Shown here piece by piece: positions 17,625 to 24,864 of a stretch of 64,000 bases of DNA (position 1 is the first letter of the stretch; every line of letters starts with the position of its first letter). Source of the DNA: Nautilia profundicola AmH (GTDB lineage Bacteria > Campylobacterota > Campylobacteria > Campylobacterales > Nautiliaceae); contig NC_012115.1 of assembly GCF_000021725.1 (NCBI RefSeq), positions 707,001 to 771,000 on the forward strand. Direction: 5' to 3'. The notes beneath the pieces are model-generated. The model had not been told where the DNA came from and made no database searches. It worked only from the letters and a program-made list of their open reading frames with translations. The translations under genes were made by a program, and so were the position numbers.

Positions 17625-18671
17625 ATGGAAAGCAGATTAAAACACTTTCCGGCACCTTTGTTTGCGGTTGTAATGGGTTTAACCGGTCTTGCAATTGCAT
17701 ATCAAAAGGCTGCTCATTTTTTCGGATATCCTAAAATTATAGGAACATCACTTGTTTATTTTGCAATTGCAGTATTTACTGTATTTGCTGTTACGTATCT
17801 TTTTAAACTTATTAAGTACCCTGAAGTTGTAAAACATGAATTTTCACATCCGATAAGAATTAATTTCTTTCCGGCAATTTCAATATGTTTATTATTATTT
17901 TCAATTGCTTTACATAAAATGTCGCCTACCGCATCAAAAATACTTTGGTATATTGGTGCACCGTTACATTTATTCTTTACATTATATGTAATAAGATATT
18001 GGATTGTTAAAAACCTTGAAATTCATCACAGTAACCCAGCTTGGTTCATTCCTATCGTAGGTAACGTATTGGTTCCGATTACAGGTGTTTATTATGGTGG
18101 AGTAGAAGTTGCACAGTTTTATTTTTCAATAGGTATCTTTTTCTGGGTGATTTTGTTTACGATTGTTTTATACAGAATCATTTTCCATCATCAGTTTCCG
18201 GCTAAGTTTTTACCGACACTATTTATATTTATAGCACCGGCAGCTGTTGGATTTATTTCTTATGTTAAAATAGCAGAAGGTATTGCGCATATTACTGGTG
18301 GAGCTGTTCATACTCAATATATTTTATTTGATTTCTTTGCGCATTTTCTTTATGATGTGGGACTTTTCTTTACATTTTTAGTGTTTTTTATGTTCAGACT
18401 GTTTGTAAAAGTTCCATATGCGATTACATGGTGGGCATATACATTCCCGATGGCGGCTATGACTATTGCGTCAATTTTAAACTATCACTTAAATAAAGTT
18501 GCAATTGAAAAAGGTATAATGAAAATAGATTATGTTTTCGGAATTCAAAAAGACGTACTATTTTATTATCTTTCAAATGCGCTTTTATGGTTTACTACAG
18601 CATTGATTGTTTATGTTGCTTATAAAACAATAATCGCAGCATTAAAAAGAGAAATCTGCGTACCTGAATAA
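17625..18671 (+). CDS. SLAC1/TehA-type (TDT family) anion channel or transporter
   Basis: A 348-residue membrane protein with about ten helices. The start LKHFPAPLFAVVMGLTGLAIAY is typical of the TDT/SLAC1 family, which carries anions, C4-dicarboxylates or sulfite or affects tellurite tolerance. The exact substrate is unknown. It is divergent from the nifX-like gene across a 173-base gap, with TATACT at 17583-17588 as a likely -10 and AGAAGGAG before the ATG. It is monocistronic, ending in a hairpin. Confidence 0.85.
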   Translation: MESRLKHFPAPLFAVVMGLTGLAIAYQKAAHFFGYPKIIGTSLVYFAIAVFTVFAVTYLFKLIKYPEVVKHEFSHPIRINFFPAISICLLLFSIALHKMSPTASKILWYIGAPLHLFFTLYVIRYWIVKNLEIHHSNPAWFIPIVGNVLVPITGVYYGGVEVAQFYFSIGIFFWVILFTIVLYRIIFHHQFPAKFLPTLFIFIAPAAVGFISYVKIAEGIAHITGGAVHTQYILFDFFAHFLYDVGLFFTFLVFFMFRLFVKVPYAITWWAYTFPMAAMTIASILNYHLNKVAIEKGIMKIDYVFGIQKDVLFYYLSNALLWFTTALIVYVAYKTIIAALKREICVPE

Positions 18672-18676
18672 TTTAA

Positions 18677-18697
18677 AAGAAGGCTTAAGGCCTTCTT
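18677..18697 (+). terminator. Hairpin after the SLAC1 gene
   Basis: AAGAAGGC, loop TTAAG, GCCTTCTT is a perfect 8-bp stem 5 bases after the stop. There is only a short T content after it, so termination may be imperfect. It is the first element of the 556-base gap up to 19228. Confidence 0.7.
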
Positions 18698-18780
18698 GAT
18701 AATTTAAAGTGAAACATGGAGAATGATTAATTAGGATTAAATATATATAAATGTAATTAGCGTCATTAATAGTTAACTGT

Positions 18781-18797
18781 TTAGTGTCAGGCATTAT
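18781..18797 (+). repeat. REP-like palindrome, left boundary of the heptamer array
   Basis: TTAGTGTCAGGCATTAT, an imperfect palindrome. It matches the reverse complement of the right boundary copy (19176-19192) at 15 of 17 bases. Related copies are at 23592-23608 and 29295-29311. Confidence 0.75.
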
Positions 18798-18812
18798 AAT
18801 TAGCCGTCAACC

Positions 18813-19176
18813 ATTGAGAATTGAGAATTGAGAATTGAGAATTGAGAATTGAGAATTGAGAATTGAGAATTGAGAATTGAGAATTGAGAATTGAGAATTG
18901 AGAATTGAGAATTGAGAATTGAGAATTGAGAATTGAGAATTGAGAATTGAGAATTGAGAATTGAGAATTGAGAATTGAGAATTGAGAATTGAGAATTGAG
19001 AATTGAGAATTGAGAATTGAGAATTGAGAATTGAGAATTGAGAATTGAGAATTGAGAATTGAGAATTGAGAATTGAGAATTGAGAATTGAGAATTGAGAA
19101 TTGAGAATTGAGAATTGAGAATTGAGAATTGAGAATTGAGAATTGAGAATTGAGAATTGAGAATTGAGAATTGAGA
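18813..19176. repeat. Tandem array of 52 perfect ATTGAGA heptamers
   Basis: Counting line by line, 364 bases are exactly 52 head-to-tail copies of ATTGAGA with no mismatch. Because 7 is not a multiple of 3, all three minus-strand frames stay open and encode the same heptapeptide period (FSILNSQ). Long reading frames over this area (18800-19240 and 18807-19442, minus) are by-products and not genes. The array lies in the gap between the SLAC1 gene and the nifX-like gene with the Gly-rich tail, 15 bases inside the left palindrome and abutting the right one. Perfect homogeneity implies recent expansion or frequent length change by slippage. The same unit occurs in short runs at 6994-7028 and 31768-31795. 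Confidence 0.98.
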
Positions 19177-19192
19177 TAGTGCCAGACACTAA
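19176..19192 (-). repeat. REP-like palindrome, right boundary of the heptamer array
   Basis: ATAGTGCCAGACACTAA: arms TAGTG and CACTA around the 5-base loop CCAGA. It is inverted relative to 18781-18797, so the array is enclosed by 17-base inverted repeats. Confidence 0.8.
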
Positions 19193-19227
19193 TAAAGGAG
19201 CGAGTAAAAAAGAATAAAAGGAAGGAA

Positions 19228-19812
19228 TTAATCTTCCCATCCTCCTCTAAAACCGAATCCTCTACCAAAACCGTAACCTCTGCCTCTTCCGAATCCTGCT
19301 CCTCTACCTCTGCCAAAGCCTCTACCCATACCACGGCCGAAGCCCAGACCTCTACCGAATCCGTATCCGTAACCTCTGCCTCTGCCAAAGCCATATCCTC
19401 TACCGAAACCGTAACCTCTTGCAAATTCTTCGTTTTGTTCAAAATTAACTTCTCTCATTTCTCCCTCCTTAATATCGTTTAAAATTTCTTCAATATCTTT
19501 TTTATCTGTTTCATAATATGCAATGCCTTCTGCCTGAAGGTTTCTTGCCATACCTTCACCGAATTCGTCTGCTACTAAAACATCCACTCCTGCTTCAGCA
19601 AGAAGCGGTGGAATTATTCTTCCTGTACCAAGACCTCTGTTACCTTCCGGAAGATCTTTTAGGTTTATATGTTCTTCTTGAATTTTTTCCATTACAGGAT
19701 TAGTGATGTAAAATCTTTCGTTTGTATCGGTATCAACCACTAAAAAACCTTTTGCAAGACCTATATGTGGTGATAATGTTTTTTTGTTGTTTGTTGGAAA
19801 TGCTATTCTCAT
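19228..19812 (-). CDS. NifX/NifB-like protein with a long Gly/Arg/Phe-rich tail, copy 2
   Basis: A 194-residue protein. Residues 1-115 are a NifX-type domain closely similar to the 17104-17451 protein (MRIAFPTNNKKTLSPHIG, GLGTGRIIPPLL, DEFGEGMARNL). From about residue 130 the chain becomes a low-complexity tail of GFGRG and GYGFGRG units ending in RGGWED. Such Gly-rich ends occur in some Fe-S or metal-linked small proteins of anaerobes; the tail could bind nucleic acid or metal, or drive self-association, but this is inference. It lies just downstream of the DUF134 gene (20-base gap, GGAGGG ribosome site) and is probably co-transcribed with it. Confidence 0.88.
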   Translation of the reverse strand: MRIAFPTNNKKTLSPHIGLAKGFLVVDTDTNERFYITNPVMEKIQEEHINLKDLPEGNRGLGTGRIIPPLLAEAGVDVLVADEFGEGMARNLQAEGIAYYETDKKDIEEILNDIKEGEMREVNFEQNEEFARGYGFGRGYGFGRGRGYGYGFGRGLGFGRGMGRGFGRGRGAGFGRGRGYGFGRGFGFRGGWED

Positions 19813-19832
19813 TTTACCCTCCTTAAAAGTTT

Positions 19833-20102
19833 TTATATTAATTCTAATGATTTTCCGTTAATGATTGCATCGGCTATTTTAGCCCTTGCGTTGTTAAGTA
19901 TTCTTCCGAATGTCGGACGTGATACTTCCATTTTATTAGCTGCATCTTCCTGATACAGCCCTTCGAGATCTGCAAGTCTGATAGCTTCAAGTTCATCTTT
20001 TGTAAGTGTAATTACATCTAATGAATGTGCAGGTACACCGCACGGTTTAAAACAGATATTATTAAAATTACCTCTGATTCTTCTTCTTATTCTTCTTGGC
20101 AT
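19833..20102 (-). CDS. DUF134 family DNA-binding protein, likely local regulator
   Basis: An 89-residue basic protein. It opens with [10 protein letters not shown], then CFKPCGVP, then a sigma-region-4-like HTH (residues about 45-75: [19 protein letters not shown], then [18 protein letters not shown]). DUF134/UPF0251 genes commonly sit beside NifX-type genes, as here. The promoter region carries two near-identical palindromes around its -10 that also occur at the other nifX-like gene. The simplest reading is an autoregulated repressor or activator of this metal-related regulon. Confidence 0.9.
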   Translation of the reverse strand: MPRRIRRRIRGNFNNICFKPCGVPAHSLDVITLTKDELEAIRLADLEGLYQEDAANKMEVSRPTFGRILNNARAKIADAIINGKSLELI

Positions 20103-20112
20103 TTAAACCTCC

Positions 20113-20162
20113 TTGAACATATGCTCAATAAAATTATACAACTTTTTTGAACATATGTCAAG
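20113..20162 (-). promoter_or_regulatory. Promoter with paired CATATG-centred operators upstream of the DUF134 gene
   Basis: Sites TTGAACATATGCTCAA (20113-20128, one mismatch from a perfect palindrome) and TTGAACATATGTCAAG (20147-20162), centres 34 bases apart. The minus-strand -10 (ATTATA at 20133-20138, read as TATAAT) lies between them. The arrangement matches the promoter at 17468-17516 almost exactly. Confidence 0.8.
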
Positions 20163-20189
20163 ATAGGGTATGTAATTTTTTTTGTTTGA

Positions 20190-20195
20190 TATAAT
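20190..20195 (+). promoter_or_regulatory. -10 box of the ATPase/HNH module
   Basis: TATAAT in TTTGATATAATTATC, 26 bases before the ptuA-like ATG, with AAAGGA at 20211-20216 as ribosome site. It stands back to back with the DUF134 promoter. Confidence 0.6.
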
Positions 20196-20221
20196 TATCT
20201 TAGTTTTAAAAAAGGAATATA

Positions 20222-21892
20222 ATGGAACTTGTTTATTTATGGATAGAAGATTATAAAAATATAAAACGTCAGGGGTTTACTTTTTCCCCAAGGTTTAAGT
20301 GTGAATTTAAACCCCAATATGATGAAAATGATAATTTAATTGCAGAAAAGAGCGAACTGATTATAGAAGAGAAAAAAGATTATATTAATATTTTTCCCGA
20401 TAATATCAACGTAACTGCAATTGTTGGAAAGAACGGGGCAGGGAAGAGTAGTGTTTTTGAAATTTTAAAATATCAAAATTATACTTTTTTAATTTTATAT
20501 GATACTAAAAAAAATTTTTTTTATATTGATAAAAAAAATAATATTAAAATCATATTGAAAAATGTGAGTAAAAAAATTGAGAATAAGAATTTATCAAATG
20601 TTTTTTTCTCACATAGTTCAGATATTTTAGATATATCACTTTTTTTTAATTCTAATAATAGTATTTACAATGTTTCAGACATTTTAACAAAAGATAATTT
20701 TGAGTATTTTTCACCATTGCATAAGCAAATGTTATTAGTAACTAATGGAATAACTTTTAATTTTCGTAATTTTTATAAGAGTGTTAATTCTTTACTTTTA
20801 AAGTATTTTTTAACAAATAAAATAAAAAATTATTTTTTTAATCCAAATATTTTTTATCTTGATAATTACGATGTGACATATATTATTTACAGGTTATCGA
20901 ATATATTATCATATTATTCGGATATTACAAATGAATTATTAAAAATAAATGAAAATAATATTTTTTATAATGAACTAAAGGAAAACAAAAAAATTGATTA
21001 TGTAATATATCTATATTGTTTCTTAAAACAATTTAAGATTGACAATGAAATTAATGATGATATTTTTTTATATAGTTTAAAAAATAAAATATTACCTGAA
21101 TTTAATTATTTACAAAGAAAATGTAGTTCATTAAAAGAAATTATTAATAAAATTTTAATAGTTTATAATAGTAAAGATAAAAAAATAGAGATTGATTTGA
21201 TGAAAAAAATACTAAATGATAATTTACTTCAAGATATTTTTTCTGAATTAATAAGTATAGAACTAATCGATACAAAATATAATAAAAATTATATTGATTT
21301 AAGTTCAGGAGAAAAAAATTTCTTATTAATATTAAGTATAATATTTGATGCTTTAGATAAGTTTAATTTATTTTTATTAGATGAGTTAGAAAATTTTATA
21401 CATCCAAATCTAATTAAAAATTTAATCAATGAAATATTAAAATTATTACATAATAAAAAAAACTTTTATCATTTAATTTTATCAACACACTCCCCATTTA
21501 TTCTTTCAGACATTCCAAAAGAAAATATCATTTTTATGAAAGATGGTAAAAATGTTAGTAATGAAGTTGATATTGAAACGTTTGGAGCTAATATTCATAC
21601 TCTTTTGACTCATGGATTTTTTATGGAAGACGGGCTTATGGGTGAGTATGCTAAAAGTCAAATTGATGAAGTTATTAAATATCTAAATCATGATGATTCT
21701 AAAATAAAATCTGACGATGAAGCTCAAAAATTAATCAATATTATTGGTGAGCCAATAATTAGAAAACAACTACAGAGAATGCTTGATTCTAAGAGATTAA
21801 ATAAAATTGATAAAATTGACAAAATTGATGAATTAGAAAAAGAAATAGAGCTTTTAAAAGCAAGAATTGAAATTTTAAGGAAAAAAAGTTGA
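20222..21892 (+). CDS. ptuA: PtuA-like AAA/ABC-type ATPase of a Septu-like defence system
   Basis: A 556-residue ABC-class ATPase of the SMC/OLD type. It opens with YLWIEDYKNIKRQGF, and the Walker A GKNGAGKSS is at residues 69-77. A long, very Asn/Lys/Ile-rich middle separates this from the signature LSSGEKN near 360, the Walker B LFLLDELENF near 383 and the H-loop LSTHSPF near 419. The C terminus (about 520-556) is a Lys/Glu coiled coil. No TOPRIM or nuclease motif is visible, which argues against OLD nucleases; the nuclease is the next gene. In Septu, PtuA senses invasion and controls PtuB. Codon use is much more AT-rich than neighbours, consistent with transfer. Naming rests on architecture and gene pairing. 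Confidence 0.8.
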   Translation: MELVYLWIEDYKNIKRQGFTFSPRFKCEFKPQYDENDNLIAEKSELIIEEKKDYINIFPDNINVTAIVGKNGAGKSSVFEILKYQNYTFLILYDTKKNFFYIDKKNNIKIILKNVSKKIENKNLSNVFFSHSSDILDISLFFNSNNSIYNVSDILTKDNFEYFSPLHKQMLLVTNGITFNFRNFYKSVNSLLLKYFLTNKIKNYFFNPNIFYLDNYDVTYIIYRLSNILSYYSDITNELLKINENNIFYNELKENKKIDYVIYLYCFLKQFKIDNEINDDIFLYSLKNKILPEFNYLQRKCSSLKEIINKILIVYNSKDKKIEIDLMKKILNDNLLQDIFSELISIELIDTKYNKNYIDLSSGEKNFLLILSIIFDALDKFNLFLLDELENFIHPNLIKNLINEILKLLHNKKNFYHLILSTHSPFILSDIPKENIIFMKDGKNVSNEVDIETFGANIHTLLTHGFFMEDGLMGEYAKSQIDEVIKYLNHDDSKIKSDDEAQKLINIIGEPIIRKQLQRMLDSKRLNKIDKIDKIDELEKEIELLKARIEILRKKS

Positions 21893-22788
21893 TGAGAATA
21901 ATTTTAAAAAAAGAAAATATAATAAAAAACTTTCGATACATCGTTTATAATAAAGTCTTTAAAACAGAAAAAACACAAAAACTAAAAAAGGATTTCATTG
22001 AGGTAATAAAGTATTTAAAAAAAATTTTTCCAAACCAAAATATACACGATTTTTTATTTTCTGATAATATTCATTCCTTAGCTACAACAATTGGTGAAAA
22101 ATCATTTCCTAATAATATAAAAGATAGAATTGATAATTTATATAATAAATTAAGAGGAGAATGGGGAAAGGAAATTGTCGAAATTACAGGTATCAAAGTT
22201 TGTCCTTATTGTAATAGAAATTATATATTTAATTATAAAGAAAACAATAATAATCTTAAAACTACAATAGAATTAGATCATTATTTTCCTAAAAGTAAAT
22301 ATCCATATTTAGCATTGAATCCTTATAATTTGATTCCTATTTGTCATACTTGTAATAAAAAAAAGAGTGATGAGAGTTTTAAAATTTATCCGTATAAAGA
22401 TAATATCGATGATTACTTTAAGTTTAAGTTTAAATTTGTAAATAATGAAATGAGTAAAGAGGATATAAAAAAATATTCTTTTTTCGATGAAAAATTCATA
22501 GAAATAGAAATAGAGGAAAAAACTTCATTGGATGAATGGTATAAAGAATATATTGAGGGTTTATATGCTGAACATAAAGATATTATAAGTGAAATGTTAT
22601 TGAGAGAACATATTTATCCTGAAAGTTTCATACAAGAACTTTACAACAATTACGGAAGATTGCTTTTTAATTCGATAGATGAAATTCAAGGACTAATTCA
22701 TTGTAATTATGTGGAAAAAGAAAAAATAAACAAACGTCCATTATCCAAATTTTTAAAAGACATTTCAGAAGAATTGGGACTTATATAG
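21892..22788 (+). CDS. ptuB: PtuB-like HNH endonuclease of a Septu-like defence system
   Basis: A 298-residue HNH nuclease. Zinc ligands are C104 and C107 (CPYC) and C151 and C154 (CHTC). The beta-beta-alpha metal core has D129-H130 in ELDHYFPKS, with N146 in the NPYNLIP loop. This resembles the HNH family of PtuB effectors. The ATG at 21892 overlaps the ptuA TGA (TGATG), so the pair is translationally coupled; a TTG at 21889 is less likely. It shares the low-GC codon use of ptuA. The end overlaps the sirtuin gene on the other strand by 8 bases. A related but uncharacterised ATPase-HNH pair remains possible. Confidence 0.8.
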   Translation: MRIILKKENIIKNFRYIVYNKVFKTEKTQKLKKDFIEVIKYLKKIFPNQNIHDFLFSDNIHSLATTIGEKSFPNNIKDRIDNLYNKLRGEWGKEIVEITGIKVCPYCNRNYIFNYKENNNNLKTTIELDHYFPKSKYPYLALNPYNLIPICHTCNKKKSDESFKIYPYKDNIDDYFKFKFKFVNNEMSKEDIKKYSFFDEKFIEIEIEEKTSLDEWYKEYIEGLYAEHKDIISEMLLREHIYPESFIQELYNNYGRLLFNSIDEIQGLIHCNYVEKEKINKRPLSKFLKDISEELGLI

Positions 22789-23527
22789 CTCCTTTTAGTT
22801 CTTCTTTCAGTTTCTTACTTGCTACAGTGGCTTTGTCTTGTAGGAAGATATCAGTGATAGTATTTGTGTAATTAGACGGTTCGATATTGATTTCAATAAT
22901 TTTAGCTCCGTTTTCTTTTGCCAAAATAGGTATCTGGCTTGCGGGTTGGATTTCTCCTGTTGTACCGATTACCAGCATTAAATCACAATCCTGAGCGAGT
23001 TCGAGTGATTTTTCAAGTGCTTTTTTTGGTATCGGTTCTTTAAAGAATACGAAATTAGGCTTTAATAATCCCCAGCATTTAGGACAGGCTGGCGGTAAAT
23101 CATTTAAATCAACTACATCTTTGTCGTATTTTTTAAAGCAGTTCATACACACAAGATTTTTAGCGGTACCGTGAAATTCTATTACGTTTTTGCTTCCGGC
23201 TTCCTGGTGCAGGTTGTCGATGTTTTGAGTTATAACTGCTTCAAGCATTTTTTCTTTTTCAAGGTCGGCTAAAAAATAGTGTGCGTCGTTTGGTTTTATG
23301 TTTTGCATATAATCGTAAAAGATCTCTTTTATTTTTTCCCAAGCGTCTTTCGGATTAAGGGTGAAATAGTCTATATCGAGTATTTTGGGGTCATATTTGC
23401 TCCAAAGTCCATTTGGACCTCTGAATGTAGGAATCCCGCTTTCTACGGAAATACCCGCACCTGTAAACGCTACTGCTTTTTTGGAGTTTTTTATCAGTTC
23501 TGCGGCTTGATTATATAAGTTGCTCAT
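22781..23527 (-). CDS. cobB: Sir2-family NAD-dependent protein deacylase
   Basis: It removes acyl groups from protein lysines using NAD. It shows GAGISVESGIPTFRG at 23-37, TQNIDNLH near 99, the catalytic His in EFHGT near 119, and the structural zinc ligands CMNC and CPKC around 127-152. It has 248 residues, the ordinary CobB/SIR2 size with no extra effector domain. Although it lies tail to tail with the Septu-like module, codon use matches the housekeeping genes, so I read it as a core gene and not part of the defence unit. Confidence 0.93.
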   Translation of the reverse strand: MSNLYNQAAELIKNSKKAVAFTGAGISVESGIPTFRGPNGLWSKYDPKILDIDYFTLNPKDAWEKIKEIFYDYMQNIKPNDAHYFLADLEKEKMLEAVITQNIDNLHQEAGSKNVIEFHGTAKNLVCMNCFKKYDKDVVDLNDLPPACPKCWGLLKPNFVFFKEPIPKKALEKSLELAQDCDLMLVIGTTGEIQPASQIPILAKENGAKIIEINIEPSNYTNTITDIFLQDKATVASKKLKEELKGAI

Positions 23528-23591
23528 ATAATACCTTTAAATGTTGATTTCTTGATATGAGTAATTCTATCATAAAATATTGTTTAAATAA

Positions 23592-23608
23592 ATAGTGACA
23601 GACACTAT
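23592..23608. repeat. REP-like palindrome copy between cobB and the flavin oxidoreductase
   Basis: ATAGTG ACAGA CACTAT, a perfect 6-bp stem with a 5-base loop. It belongs to the same 17-base family as 18781, 19176 and 29295. Confidence 0.75.
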
Positions 23609-23642
23609 GTAAAATTAAAGAAAAAGAAAGGAAAAAAGGAAG

Positions 23643-24644
23643 TTATTTTTTGCTTGCGATATCTTTTACCGCAAGATATGCATGGTTGAACGCAAGTGCG
23701 ATACTTCCTGCACTTGTAACAACATCACCGATTACATATAATCCTTCAACGTTGCTTTCCATAGTTTCTTCGTTGTAAGTAGGCTCACCCCATTCATTTA
23801 GTTCGATTCCGCTGTTTTTAAGGAAATCAACCGGGCTTGTACCACCAAGTGCATAAACAACTCTATCATATACTTCGCTTGTACCGTCTTTGAAGTTTAC
23901 TTTTACTCTTGGAGGTGTTACACCGTCTTCTTCATATGGCTCAACGCTTTCAACGTCTACACCAAGTTTTGAGTGAAGTTTACCTTCTTTTATATATCTT
24001 TCTACGATTTCTTTGTTAGTAGGGTTCATTCTTGTGATTTCCGCTCTTCTGTAGTTAAGAGTTACATCACACCCGATATCCATATCCACAAGACCGTAAG
24101 CATATTCACCGGCAGTGTCACCACCACCAACTACCATTACTTTTTCACCAGGTTGAACTTTGTCAAGGTTGAAGTTAAGTCTTGGTCTGATTTTACCAGG
24201 GAATTTGTATCCAGGTTTATTCGGTTTACCCATTCTTCCGATTGCGATAATTACTTTTTTAGCTTGAATTACACCAAGTTCGTGATCCGCGCCGATTTCA
24301 AAAAGACCGTCTTTATTTTTTTCTACTGCATATACGTGATGGTTGTATTTGAATTTGTCAGCAACACCTGCGTCTTGGATTTTTTTCTCCATTTGTTCAA
24401 GGTATTCCTCTTTTGAACATTCTTCAAATGTAACGTTTCCGATAAATTCGAATTTTTTACCTTGCCAGTCTTTATCAACTCTTTTTCCAGGTTTGTAGAA
24501 TTTTCTTATCATATCACTGTGATTGTCTGCTTTTTCTAATACTAATACTTTATCAATTCCTGCTAATTTTGCTTCTATAGCACTTGCAATCCCACCAGGT
24601 CCTGCTCCGATTATAGCAATGTCTAATACTTTATCTAAAGACAT
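23643..24644 (-). CDS. FAD/NAD(P)-dependent oxidoreductase (thioredoxin-reductase-like, YpdA-type)
   Basis: A 333-residue two-dinucleotide-fold flavoprotein. The FAD site is GAGPGGIAS near residues 13-21, the NAD(P) site is VVGGGDTAGEYA near 160, and the C-terminal YVIGDVV segment closes the FAD pocket near 305. No redox CxxC is present, so it is not a classical thioredoxin reductase. YpdA-type or a ferredoxin/flavodoxin reductase role is more likely. Start chosen at 24644, where AAAGGAG precedes ATG; an upstream in-frame ATG at 24749 would add 35 residues unlike the family. Confidence 0.85.
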   Translation of the reverse strand: MSLDKVLDIAIIGAGPGGIASAIEAKLAGIDKVLVLEKADNHSDMIRKFYKPGKRVDKDWQGKKFEFIGNVTFEECSKEEYLEQMEKKIQDAGVADKFKYNHHVYAVEKNKDGLFEIGADHELGVIQAKKVIIAIGRMGKPNKPGYKFPGKIRPRLNFNLDKVQPGEKVMVVGGGDTAGEYAYGLVDMDIGCDVTLNYRRAEITRMNPTNKEIVERYIKEGKLHSKLGVDVESVEPYEEDGVTPPRVKVNFKDGTSEVYDRVVYALGGTSPVDFLKNSGIELNEWGEPTYNEETMESNVEGLYVIGDVVTSAGSIALAFNHAYLAVKDIASKK

Positions 24645-24665
24645 TAAAGCTCCTTTTTTATTTGT

Positions 24666-24797
24666 ATTATAACGCACGTATTTGATTAAGAAGTGAAAAA
24701 GTAACTTATTAGCTTTTTCGATATTGAAAAACGTGTAAAAAAGTAACACGAAAAAAAACTAAATAAATACCGAACAGTATAAATGAATATTTATTCA
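24666..24797. promoter_or_regulatory. Divergent promoter region with several symmetric elements, including an ARG-box-like palindrome
   Basis: On the minus strand TATAAT (ATTATA at 24666-24671) serves the oxidoreductase. Between it and proA lie GAAAAAG/CTTTTTC (24695-24719), two direct copies of AAAAAGTAAC (24696-24705 and 24738-24747), CGTGT/ACACG (24732-24750), and the perfect palindrome TGAATATTTATTCA (24784-24797). The last matches the TGAAT-N4-ATTCA core of ArgR boxes. No regulator is known from the window. Confidence 0.45.
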
Positions 24798-24864
24798 CCA
24801 TAAATACGTTATTTTTGTTATTATTTACTTAATTTGGTAAAATAATATATAAAAAAGGAAGATT

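Noticed and set aside
18813-19176. CRISPR array
   Set aside because: The unit is 7 bases with no spacers, and no cas genes are in the window.
18800-19442. Long minus-strand reading frames over the heptamer array encoding repeated FSILNSQ
   Set aside because: A 7-base perfect repeat without stops leaves all frames open; two overlapping frames encode the same peptide, there is no ribosome site, and one runs out of frame through the nifX-like gene tail. They are by-products.
22781-23527. Sirtuin as a third component of the Septu-like system
   Set aside because: It is an ordinary CobB-size deacylase with zinc finger, on the opposite strand, with core-type codon use.
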